Part shown: positions 56,741 to 64,000 of the stretch, in pieces
How positions within the stretch are numbered: position 1 is the stretch's first letter
Layout: every line of letters starts with the position of its first letter
From: Evansella sp041820985
GTDB taxonomy: Bacteria > Bacillota > Bacilli > Bacillales > Salisediminibacteriaceae
Assembly (NCBI RefSeq): GCF_041820985.1
Contig: NZ_JBGUAU010000003.1
Location: 1-64,000, forward strand
DNA length: 64,000 nucleotides
Reading direction: 5' to 3'
The notes under the pieces: generated by a model
Database searches by the model: none
Seen by the model: the letters and a program-made list of their open reading frames with translations, nothing else
Told to the model about the DNA's origin: nothing
Made by a program: the position numbers and the translations under genes

Positions 56741-57493
56741 AAACGTCCCAAGGCCCTCCTAACGGGTTTACTTCAGTGGTGCAAAAAAACATTCGCAAGC
56801 GAAATCGCGTGCGATTTCAAATAAGAAATCACATAGTGTTTTATTGATAAATAGATGTGAAATCACAAAGTAAATCACATCTCTATTCACATAGGTGGAA
56901 ATAAATATAGCCTTCATGTGATTGTGATGTGATTTGCCATGCGAATTCTAATGTGAAAGCGAAGGACTTGGATATTTATATTAAAGCAAATGAAAGGATA
57001 TATAAAATTTTTCAAGCAATGTAATGAAAGAAACGAGGAGAAATGCATAATTGAATAAATAAACGGAGAATTTTCCCTTATTTAATAAAAAGCACGGGGA
57101 ACAGTCTTAATAAACGGAGAAATTCCGGTTATTGACTCAAATCTATTTAAAAAGGGTGAATTTCCTTTACATAGTCGGAAAAACTCCACTTATTTGCCAC
57201 GAAATTAGGTGAATTTTGATCTTAGACGGAATTTCTCCGCTTATTTTATTTCACTTGGTTAGGATAAGGATACATGGACTTGGCGATAAGCTAAGTTTAT
57301 CCAATAAATTTCCAATAAAACCTCATTTATTTCTGCTCGTTAGTGAAATAAGCACGAAGAACCTTCGTGCTATTGTAATTTGCGAAATATGTGAATCTAG
57401 TTGAAAATATGCGTGATTTATCGTGTGAATTCGTCTGTGAATTGGCGTTTTGGACTTCTGAAGTAAACCCGTTAAGACCCTCTTGGCGTCTTT
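56741..57493. repeat. Intergenic block bounded by inverted repeats, with internal repeat arrays
   Basis: The left end AAACGTCCCAAGG...TAACGGGTTTACTTCAG (56741-56776) is inverted at the right (57458-57493: CTGAAGTAAACCCGTTA then AAGAGGG-type bases, CTTGGCGTC). The 17-bp cores match exactly. Inside are several ATGTGATT/AATCACAT words (56825-56960). Four ACGGAGAAATTCCG/CTTATT units follow at 57063, 57114, 57176 and 57226, spaced about 50-60 bases. No convincing gene is seen, and nothing is recognised in 57494-57692 either. Confidence 0.7.
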
Positions 57494-57692
57494 TTCGAAC
57501 TCATCATCCTTTAAAAAAACGTCAAAATTTCTTACTCTTATTGTTTTGTTTTAAACAAAGACTATCAAGTCTTTTCAAGAAGTCTCGCTCATTTCATGCC
57601 CCATAATACGTGAATCAGATAACAATTACTTATAGATTATTCCAAATCTTACATTATAATAAAAGAAAGGACAAATAACAGGAAGTGAAGCA

Positions 57693-58748
57693 ATGAAAAG
57701 GTTAATTAAAGATTCTTATGAGTCAGATCATTCACTAGAAATTCTCTTTTCATCGTTACGTTGGTTTTTCTTAATAGTTTCTGCTGTTGTTTTCACTATT
57801 CAATACATTGATAACCCTAATACTTTGAGACTTACAATTTTTGTAGCTTTAATTGTGTTTGGAATTATCTATATGGGTATTTCCGATTTTTATTTACATA
57901 AGTCTCCTCAAGATTCAGTCATGTACAGAACAATGACAAAAGGAGGACCATTTTTTGATTTTATTGCATACTCAGCCCTAGTTCCATTAACTGGAGGTAT
58001 AGATAGCCCCCTCTTTCCTTTAGCGTATTTAATTATTTTACATGTGTCAGTATATTGGAAGTTGGCCGGAGGATTCATATCAGCTTTTCTTTTTACTTTG
58101 TTATATACCGTCATATATTTCACCCAAGTTCAAGGAGTTACGCTAAACATACTCATTCCTTATTCCACCCAAATTGTCTTTTTCTTATTAATGGGTTTTC
58201 TAGGGGGAATTATCGTTTCAAGAGAAAGAAAGCAACACTCAGAGAGAAATTTACTTGAGGTAGCAGCAAATCGAGACTATCTTACAGGCTTATTAAATCA
58301 CCGGTCCTTTCAGGAACATTTGCGAACAGATTTAGAAAGTGGTAAAGATTTTTATCTCGTTCTTTCTGACATTGATAAATTTAAGTATATTAATGATAGA
58401 TATGGTCATGTAACAGGCGATAAGGTGTTATGTCAGATCAGTGGCATGATTAGCTCCATTATTCCGCAAAACCAAGGTAATTGTTTTCGTTATGGCGGGG
58501 AAGAATTTGCAATCATTTTTTATTCAATTGACAGAGAAAAAGTGGACAAGATGTTAGTTGAAATAAAAGATACTATCGCAAACCATCTCTTTTACTATGG
58601 CGAAGAATCGTTCTCTGTAACGATGAGTTTTGGAAGTTGTAGACAAAAAGGGGAAAAGTCCGATCAGTTAGTAGAGAAAGTAGATAAACTACTTTATGAA
58701 GCAAAAGATAAAGGTAGAAATCAAATTGTCTATTCTAACGTAGGATAG
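57693..58748 (+). CDS. Membrane diguanylate cyclase (GGDEF)
   Basis: A 351-residue protein with about six N-terminal membrane segments (residues 25-175) and a C-terminal GGDEF domain (about 190-350) making c-di-GMP. The active-site motif is YGGEEF, and the substrate loop is SDIDKFKYINDRYGH. No RxxD inhibitory site five residues upstream is evident. AGGAAGTG precedes the ATG. It is a stand-alone gene. The HD-GYP protein at 170-1252 is the only other c-di-GMP-type gene here. Confidence 0.92.
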   Translation: MKRLIKDSYESDHSLEILFSSLRWFFLIVSAVVFTIQYIDNPNTLRLTIFVALIVFGIIYMGISDFYLHKSPQDSVMYRTMTKGGPFFDFIAYSALVPLTGGIDSPLFPLAYLIILHVSVYWKLAGGFISAFLFTLLYTVIYFTQVQGVTLNILIPYSTQIVFFLLMGFLGGIIVSRERKQHSERNLLEVAANRDYLTGLLNHRSFQEHLRTDLESGKDFYLVLSDIDKFKYINDRYGHVTGDKVLCQISGMISSIIPQNQGNCFRYGGEEFAIIFYSIDREKVDKMLVEIKDTIANHLFYYGEESFSVTMSFGSCRQKGEKSDQLVEKVDKLLYEAKDKGRNQIVYSNVG

Positions 58749-58806
58749 GTTAGGACTACAATATTAGCAACACTTGGTATTTTAACTATATTTGCGTTTT
58801 CAAAAT

Positions 58807-58852
58807 AAAAAAGTCGCTATTCCTATTTGGATAAAATAGGTAGCGACTTTTT
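58807..58852. terminator. Bidirectional terminator between the GGDEF gene and ahpF
   Basis: AAAAAGTCGCTA pairs with TAGCGACTTTTT, with an inner CCTATTT/AAATAGG stem; T-runs on both strands. It serves the convergent neighbours. Confidence 0.9.
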
Positions 58853-58873
58853 ATATTCCTTATTGTAACTCGA

Positions 58874-60436
58874 TTAAGAAATAGTAGTAGTTGTTTCTTC
58901 AGACGTTGTATTTCTAATGAGATAATCAAAAGCTCCTAACGCAGCAGTTGCTCCAGATCCCATAGAAATGATTATTTGTTTGTAGGCACTATTTGTACAA
59001 TCTCCTGCAGCAAATACTCCAGGAACGTCTGTAGCACCATGACCATCCACTACAATTTCACCAAAGCGATTTTGTTCAACGACGCCTTTTAACCAATCAG
59101 TATTAGGTACAAGACCGATTTGAACGAAAACTCCTGCTAACTTAATATGATGAGTTTCTTCTGTGTCACGATCCATGTACGTGATACCATTCACTTTGTC
59201 ATCGCCAGTAATTTCTTTCGTTTGAACGTTTTTGATAACCGTTACGTTTGGAAGACTATATAGACGTTTCTGTAACACCTCATCAGCCTTTAACTCTGGC
59301 ATGAACTCGAGTACTGTAACATGATTTACAATCCCTGCCAAGTCAATTGCTGCTTCAATACCTGAGTTACCGCCACCAATAACAGCAACATCTCTTCCCT
59401 CAAACAAAGGACCATCACAATGTGGGCAATAAGCTACACCTTTATTTTTGAACTCTTGCTCTCCAGGAACACCAACATTACGCCAGCGAGCACCTGTGGA
59501 AATAATAACGCTTTTACTCTTAAGAACCGCACCATTTTCTAGTTCTAATTCGATCATATCTTTTTTCTCTAGACGTTTCGCACGCTGTAAGTTCATAACA
59601 TCAATGTTATACTCTTTCACGTGTTCTTCTAAGCTAGCTGCAAGCTTAGGTCCTTCTGTATACTTCTGGCTAATAAAATTCTCGATGCTAAGCGTGTCCA
59701 TCACTTGTCCACCAAAGCGTTCTGCAACGATTCCTGTACGAATTCCTTTACGAGCTGCATAGATAGCTGCACTTGCCCCAGCTGGACCACCACCTACTAC
59801 TAATACATCGAATGGGCCTTTATCAGCAAAGGCAGAAGCATCTGGACCACTACCCACTTTTGCAAGGATTTCTTCTAGTGTCATTCGACCACTACTGAAG
59901 GATTCTCCATTTAAGAAGACAGTTGGAACTGCCATGATATCCTTCTTTTCTACTTCTTCCTTGAAAGCACCACCATCGATCATCGTATGAGTGATGTTAG
60001 GATTTAAAACACTCATCAAGTTTAGTGCTTGCACAACATCTGGACAATTGTGACAGCTTAAGCTGATATAGGATTCAAAATGAAATTCACCTTGAATACT
60101 CTTAATTTGATCAATAACATTTTGCTCAACCTTTGGAGGTCGTCCACTTACTTGTAGTAAAGCTAACACTAAAGAAGTGAATTCGTGACCTAAAGGTATA
60201 CCAGCAAATGTTATCCCAGTATCTTCACCGATGCGATTGACACTAAAGCTTGGAGTTCTTTCTAATTCTGTTTTTTCAACAGCAATCTTCGATGACATGG
60301 AAGCTAGCTCTTCAACAAGAGCTAGCATGTCATTTGATACTTTATCAGTTCCTGCACTAACTTTAAGTAATACTTTACCTTCCATTAGCTGCATATACTG
60401 GTTTAATTGAGCTTTAATTTCTGCATCAAGTAGCAT
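58874..60436 (-). CDS. ahpF: Alkyl hydroperoxide reductase subunit F
   Basis: A 520-residue FAD/NADH-dependent reductase that recycles AhpC. The N-terminal double-thioredoxin domain has a CHNC redox pair. The thioredoxin-reductase-like part has VVGGGPAGASAAIYAARKG, the redox pair CPHC in VAYCPHCDGPL and GVFAAGDCTN. AAGGAGTGC precedes the ATG. It lies 13 bases after ahpC in the usual ahpCF operon. Confidence 0.97.
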   Translation of the reverse strand: MLLDAEIKAQLNQYMQLMEGKVLLKVSAGTDKVSNDMLALVEELASMSSKIAVEKTELERTPSFSVNRIGEDTGITFAGIPLGHEFTSLVLALLQVSGRPPKVEQNVIDQIKSIQGEFHFESYISLSCHNCPDVVQALNLMSVLNPNITHTMIDGGAFKEEVEKKDIMAVPTVFLNGESFSSGRMTLEEILAKVGSGPDASAFADKGPFDVLVVGGGPAGASAAIYAARKGIRTGIVAERFGGQVMDTLSIENFISQKYTEGPKLAASLEEHVKEYNIDVMNLQRAKRLEKKDMIELELENGAVLKSKSVIISTGARWRNVGVPGEQEFKNKGVAYCPHCDGPLFEGRDVAVIGGGNSGIEAAIDLAGIVNHVTVLEFMPELKADEVLQKRLYSLPNVTVIKNVQTKEITGDDKVNGITYMDRDTEETHHIKLAGVFVQIGLVPNTDWLKGVVEQNRFGEIVVDGHGATDVPGVFAAGDCTNSAYKQIIISMGSGATAALGAFDYLIRNTTSEETTTTIS

Positions 60437-60449
60437 GTAATTGCACTCC

Positions 60450-61013
60450 TTAAATTTTACCTACAAGGTCTAAGCTTGGCTTCAGTGTTTCTCCGCCTTC
60501 TTGCCATTTAGCCGGGCAAACTTCACCTGGGTTATTTCGAACGTATTGTGCTGCTTTAATTTTATTTACTAAGATACTTGCATCACGACCAATACCGCCC
60601 GCATTTACTTCCACAGCTTGTATAACACCATCTGGGTCAATAATGAAAGTACCACGATCAGCAAGACCTGACTCTTCATTTAATACTTCAAAGTTACGAG
60701 AAAGTGTTTGAGAAGGGTCACCAATCATTCCATACGTAATTTTACCAATTGTTTCTGAGCTATCGTGCCAACCTTTATGTGTAAAGTGAGTATCAGTAGA
60801 AGCTGAGAAAACTTCAACTCCAAGATTCTGCAATGTTTCATATTCGTTCTGTAAATCTTCAAGTTCTGTTGGGCAAACGAATGTGAAGTCAGCTGGGTAA
60901 AAACAAAGTACACTCCAGTGACCTTTAAAGCTATCTTCTGTTACATCGATAAACTCACCGTTTTTGAATGCTTTTCCGCTAAATGGTTTTACTTCAGTTC
61001 CAATTAAAGACAT
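60450..61013 (-). CDS. ahpC: Alkyl hydroperoxide reductase subunit C (peroxiredoxin)
   Basis: A 187-residue typical 2-Cys peroxiredoxin. The peroxidatic Cys47 lies in DFTFVCPTEL and the resolving Cys166 in GEVCPAKW. It detoxifies peroxides using AhpF electrons. TAGGAGGA precedes the ATG. A consensus-like promoter overlapped by PerR/Fur-type boxes lies upstream. Confidence 0.98.
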   Translation of the reverse strand: MSLIGTEVKPFSGKAFKNGEFIDVTEDSFKGHWSVLCFYPADFTFVCPTELEDLQNEYETLQNLGVEVFSASTDTHFTHKGWHDSSETIGKITYGMIGDPSQTLSRNFEVLNEESGLADRGTFIIDPDGVIQAVEVNAGGIGRDASILVNKIKAAQYVRNNPGEVCPAKWQEGGETLKPSLDLVGKI

Positions 61014-61074
61014 AGTTAAAATCCTCCTAAAATTGTTGTAAGATTAAGTAATAGATATACAGTAAAAACTTTTA

Positions 61075-61128
61075 CTGTAATAATTCTAATTCGATACTCA
61101 TTATCATATAGTAGATATTTATTGTCAA
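61075..61128 (-). promoter_or_regulatory. ahpCF promoter with PerR/Fur-type boxes
   Basis: On the minus strand TTGACA (61123-61128), a 17-base spacer and GATAAT (61100-61105). CGATACTCATTATCA (61092-61106) fits a 7-1-7 Fur-type box and covers the -10 and start. CTGTAATAATTCTAA (61075-61089) resembles the PerR box TTATAATNATTATAA with three mismatches. PerR control of ahpCF is established in B. subtilis. The rest of the gap to 61359 shows nothing else. Confidence 0.7.
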
Positions 61129-61359
61129 GGAAAGAGACTTAGATTGAATTTTTTTCACAAAATGTTCAAATAGATACCGATTGTAAGGGTTTTCATTCCT
61201 TGACCCTAGTAATAAAAAACTCAATCTATCATTTGATTTGAATATCTAATAATATTTTTCCTTAATTTTATTATTCCCTTTTCTCAATTAATCATACAAT
61301 GTTCTCATTTATAAGTTCATAATATAATTAATTTTTGTATCAATATATTACGAAAAAAG

Positions 61360-61394
61360 AAAGACTAACTCACATGTCTACGAGTTAGTCTTTT
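61360..61394 (-). terminator. Terminator of the GH43 gene
   Basis: AAAGACTAACTC / GAGTTAGTCTTT stem with a minus-strand T-rich tail (TCTTTTTTC), just after the GH43 stop. Confidence 0.88.
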
Positions 61395-61404
61395 CAAAGC
61401 TATC

Positions 61405-62394
61405 TTATTTATTTTCGTACGGATCAATTGTTTGGATTGTTCCGTCTTCATTATAAGTAATCTCCGTATACTTTACAGAACGCTTGTGATCTACACCATC
61501 AGATAAAGAGCAATCATGATAGAATAAATACCATTTTCCTTGAAACTCAACGATGGAATGGTGAGTTGTCCAACCTATTACTGGATTAAGAATAGTCCCT
61601 TTAAAAGTAAATGGTCCTTGTGGATTTTCACTAACTGCATAAACAATTTTGTGAGTTGTTCCAGTCGAATAGGACAAGTAGTAAAGTCCGTTATATTTGT
61701 GAACCCAAGGCCCTTCAAAGAATCTTCTGTCCTCATCACCAGCAAGGATTGGATTTCCATCCTCATCAACAATGGAAACTTCTTTCGTCTCTTCTTTAAA
61801 AGTAAGCATGTCTTCACTTAATTCCGCTACAATAGGACCTAAAGCAGGGCCATCTAATGCTGGATCTTCTGCATCAGGTTTAAATGTACCTGTTTGCCAT
61901 TTTTCCAGTTGTCCGCCCCAAAGTCCTCCAAAATAAATGTAAGCCTTATTATCTTCATCTACAAAAACAGCAGGGTCAATACTAAAACTTCCTGGTATGT
62001 AGTTTTCTTGAGGAGTGAAAGGACCTTCTGGCTTATCACTAGTTGCTACTCCAATTCGGAAAATACCATCATGATCTCTTGCAGGGAAATATAAATAATA
62101 CATGTTATTCTTAAATGCTGCATCAGGAGCCCACATTTGTTTTGACGCCCATGGTACATCTTTCACATGAAGTGCTTCTCCATGATCTACAACAGGTGAA
62201 TTCAAATCGTCCATAGATAGAACGTGATAGTCTTCCATCTTATATTGATCACCGTTGTCATTAGATGGTTCGTTATGATCCAAGTCATGTGATGGATAGA
62301 TATATAGCTTCCCTTCAAATACGTGAGCGGAAGGGTCCGCAGTGTAAATGTGAGTTACAATCGGTACATTTGGTTTTGGGTTATTTTTATTCAT
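61405..62394 (-). CDS. Glycoside hydrolase family 43 enzyme
   Basis: A 329-residue five-bladed propeller GH43 protein, a family of xylosidases, arabinofuranosidases and arabinanases. The probable catalytic base is Asp20 (YTADPSAHVF), the pKa-modulating residue Asp140 (FSIDPAVFVDED) and the acid Glu227 (RFFEGPWVHK). There is no signal peptide, so it is probably intracellular and acts on imported oligosaccharides, like the GH115 enzyme. Substrate specificity cannot be told. AGAGGAGAATT precedes the ATG. It is monocistronic. Confidence 0.9.
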   Translation of the reverse strand: MNKNNPKPNVPIVTHIYTADPSAHVFEGKLYIYPSHDLDHNEPSNDNGDQYKMEDYHVLSMDDLNSPVVDHGEALHVKDVPWASKQMWAPDAAFKNNMYYLYFPARDHDGIFRIGVATSDKPEGPFTPQENYIPGSFSIDPAVFVDEDNKAYIYFGGLWGGQLEKWQTGTFKPDAEDPALDGPALGPIVAELSEDMLTFKEETKEVSIVDEDGNPILAGDEDRRFFEGPWVHKYNGLYYLSYSTGTTHKIVYAVSENPQGPFTFKGTILNPVIGWTTHHSIVEFQGKWYLFYHDCSLSDGVDHKRSVKYTEITYNEDGTIQTIDPYENK

Positions 62395-62438
62395 GTCAAT
62401 TCTCCTCTAAAATAAAAAATTAGTACAAGTCTGCTCTC

Positions 62439-62470
62439 ATTGTATCAAAAACGAAATGTAAGCGTTATTA
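62439..62470 (-). promoter_or_regulatory. Candidate GH43 promoter and cre site
   Basis: TGTAAGCGTTATTA (62457-62470) matches the CcpA cre consensus except one base near the end. On the minus strand TACAAT (62439-62444) could be the -10, so the cre would cover the -35. The remaining bases to 62736 hold no gene. Confidence 0.6.
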
Positions 62471-62736
62471 AAAAACTTAATATATTATGCCAAAAAGTAT
62501 AGATATTTATTCAAAATCCTCTTTTCTGTTGTTGTTAATTTCACTTCAGGTTGTTCACTTACCTAGGTGGAACTATAGCTTGTCTCTTGAGTAGCATGTT
62601 GTCTTATTTTTAGAACGTTATGTTTATTATGTTTCTCTAAAAAAATGTTTCCTAACTCATATTGATGGGAATGTAACCAATATATGAAAATAATAGATTC
62701 TGTATAATAATCATTCATTTCAAAGGGGTTAGTATA

Positions 62737-62874
62737 GTGTTTAGATTAACAGATAAACAACTACTTGAAGCTTATCACCAAGCGTTAGAATTAGATCTAG
62801 ACGAGGAATTTCTGATAATGTTACGAGAAGAAATAGAAAATAGAGAGTTATGTTTAGAGAAAATATTAATATAA
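62737..62874 (+). CDS. sda: Sporulation histidine kinase inhibitor Sda
   Basis: A 45-residue protein starting at the GTG at 62737, 8 bases after AAAGGGG. It aligns without gaps to B. subtilis Sda over about 38 residues: Leu4, Asp6, Leu9, Glu11, Tyr13, Ala16, Glu18, Leu21, Phe25, Glu32, Ile33, Arg36 and Leu38 are shared. They include Leu21 and Phe25 of the kinase-binding surface. Sda blocks KinA autophosphorylation and so delays sporulation during replication stress. A TGTATAAT box at 62701-62708 may be its -10. It is transcribed toward the convergent gene at 63041. Confidence 0.88.
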   Translation: MFRLTDKQLLEAYHQALELDLDEEFLIMLREEIENRELCLEKILI

Positions 62875-62928
62875 AGTTAGTTTAGATATTCTCTTTAATA
62901 CAGCGTTAGATAGTTAAAAATGACAAAA

Positions 62929-62964
62929 AAAGGGTGAACGAAGAATACCTTACATTCACCCTTT
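62929..62964. terminator. Terminator between sda and the convergent gene
   Basis: AAAGGGTGAA, a 16-base loop, TTCACCCTTT; on the minus strand the left arm is followed by six T's. It may serve both genes. Confidence 0.7.
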
Positions 62965-63040
62965 ATATTTTATTTACCAACTTCTTGGCAGTAATAATGT
63001 CTTATAGTTTCAAAGCAAGATGTTTGCTGTTATCTTTCTC

Positions 63041-64000
63041 CTAATAGTTTCGGAATAATTCTTGAAGTATAAAGTAAGATGGTTTTAATCTTTCTTGATA
63101 GGAAGGAATTTCCCATATGTTCCAATTATAGCTCTCCATCTGACTAGCGTCGATACGACCGTTATCATTCGAAGGGAACGAGTCCATGATTGTTACCCCA
63201 TTTGTTCCAGTTTCGTTATCTCCGTCTTTGTCTGGTTTATAAGATATCACCGCAAAGCTCATTCCCTCAATAAATTCACTTGCCTCAAACCCATCACTCC
63301 ATATGTCTCCTGCTACTTCTTTCAAGCTTGGATCCTTAACATGTAAGAGACCCCATGGAATTCTAAGTTCAATCATATCATCACTAACGTAAAAGTCAGC
63401 CAATGAATCATACTCGTCGGAAGAAGGGTCTGCAATGCCATGACGAAGTTTACCTGTTTCATAAGAAGTAAAAGGAATAACTTCGTTAGTTGTAGGAATG
63501 ACCATTTCCTTACTTGTCACTAACTCAATTGGATGAAAAACTCCATTGTTCTTTTCAGAAGCGTAAGCTAAATCTGGGATCATTCCTAATTCGTGTCCAT
63601 ATTGAAAGTGAAACAGATCATAGTAGCTATCTACCAGTATCCTTGATGTTTCTATACCATTTAAATGAATTAGAAAATCTATTCCACCATTTTCAATAGA
63701 AATATTCGTATCAAATGGGAGGTCTGTAATACCCTGGCCTTTTATCGAGTCAATAGCTACTAGCAAATTCACGTTTTCAAAAGGATTATTTTCATGTAAT
63801 CCTTCTACATCAATTCGAAGATATAAATATCGTTCGTCATGATCTACATAAAATCCGCGTAACGATTGTTCATCTCCACTTCCTTCATATAGTGGAGAAG
63901 TAGTCCAATCCTCTTTCACACCTCTAATCGGAATTTTTAAAGAATCAAAGCTTACTAACCCAAAGTTTTGTTCATTCGTTTGTGCATCAGACCAATAAGG
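63041..64000 (-). CDS. C-terminal part of an unrecognised protein, cut by the window edge
   Basis: The frame is open from 63041 to the last base of the window (320 codons), so the start lies outside. The encoded part is acidic, with no membrane segment or known catalytic motif. It contains YWSDAQTNEQNFGLVSF near the edge, then FYVDHDERYLYLRIDVEG, DSIKGQGITDLPF and FADPSSDEYDSLADFYV-like text (IADPSSDEYDSLADFYV). The DDRYLYLRI-type pattern occurs in beta-sandwich modules of surface carbohydrate-related proteins, but I cannot assign a function. The neighbourhood (GH43) is compatible with a carbohydrate role. Confidence 0.75.
   Translation of the reverse strand, partial: PYWSDAQTNEQNFGLVSFDSLKIPIRGVKEDWTTSPLYEGSGDEQSLRGFYVDHDERYLYLRIDVEGLHENNPFENVNLLVAIDSIKGQGITDLPFDTNISIENGGIDFLIHLNGIETSRILVDSYYDLFHFQYGHELGMIPDLAYASEKNNGVFHPIELVTSKEMVIPTTNEVIPFTSYETGKLRHGIADPSSDEYDSLADFYVSDDMIELRIPWGLLHVKDPSLKEVAGDIWSDGFEASEFIEGMSFAVISYKPDKDGDNETGTNGVTIMDSFPSNDNGRIDASQMESYNWNIWEIPSYQERLKPSYFILQELFRNY

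Noticed and set aside
56780..57500. CRISPR array suggested by regularly spaced ACGGAGAA and TGTGATT words
   Set aside because: The repeats are imperfect, partly inverted and of mixed length, spacers are not uniform and no cas gene is present.
57216..57606. Small reading frames in the repeat island
   Set aside because: They run through repeat units, lack ribosome sites and have compositions unlike real proteins.
62395..62736. DnaA boxes upstream of sda as in B. subtilis
   Set aside because: The best matches (such as TTATTCAAA) have two or more mismatches; no cluster is visible.

Overview
The window is the chromosomal replication-origin region of a low-GC, endospore-forming member of the Bacillaceae. 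Gene order from gyrA to rlmH follows Bacillus subtilis almost gene for gene. Spore-forming lineage is supported by spoIIIJ, yyaC, soj/spo0J, noc and an sda homologue. The xylan-type hydrolases (GH115, GH43) and the AT-rich composition fit halotolerant genera such as Gracilibacillus, Oceanobacillus or Paraliobacillus, but no rRNA gene is present and the genus is an inference.

Layout. (1) 170-10931, minus strand: an HD-GYP protein with a degenerate HD motif, then gyrA, gyrB, remB, recF, yaaA, dnaN and dnaA. (2) The bipartite oriC: DnaA boxes lie upstream of dnaA (11054-11370), and the unwinding region with more boxes lies between dnaA and dnaN (9420-9541). Core genes on both sides are read away from the origin. 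(3) 11968-22398, plus strand: rpmH, rnpA, yidD, spoIIIJ, jag, mnmE, mnmG, rsmG, noc, soj and spo0J, with two parS sites and a DnaA-box cluster between jag and mnmE. (4) 22474-35585: a DUF554 membrane protein, yyaC, a YkvI-like permease, yyzM, yyaE, ychF, the rpsF-ssb-rpsR operon, yybS-gdpP-rplI and dnaB. (5) purA behind a PurR-type operator, then five tRNA genes (Glu, fMet, Asp, Phe, Thr). (6) 38797-48166: an M23 peptidase, the walRKHIJ operon, an HtrA-type protease, a CxxH/CxxC protein and rlmH, with a second DnaA-box cluster around the rlmH start.

After rlmH the window becomes accessory. The 3' end of rlmH, encoding the ending EPYHK, recurs three more times in direct orientation, at 50285-50302, 52006-52023 and, degenerate, around 53066-53101. 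These copies divide the stretch into modules carrying a chemoreceptor, a class C-type serine hydrolase and a pseudouridine synthase. The rlmH end is the attachment site used by staphylococcal cassette chromosomes (SCC). The pattern therefore looks like accretion of SCC-like insertions whose recombinase is gone; this is the most interesting feature of the window. Further right are a GH115 alpha-glucuronidase and a GH43 enzyme, each with a candidate CcpA (cre) site. Also here are a repeat-rich 0.75-kb intergenic block bounded by inverted repeats, a diguanylate cyclase, ahpCF with PerR/Fur-like boxes over its promoter, an sda gene, and a minus-strand gene cut by the window edge.

Three copies of one dispersed intergenic repeat each lie just downstream of an intrinsic terminator. 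A second family has TGTTGATTTT-type inverted ends. All calls come from reading the sequence and from remembered family knowledge; no database search was run.
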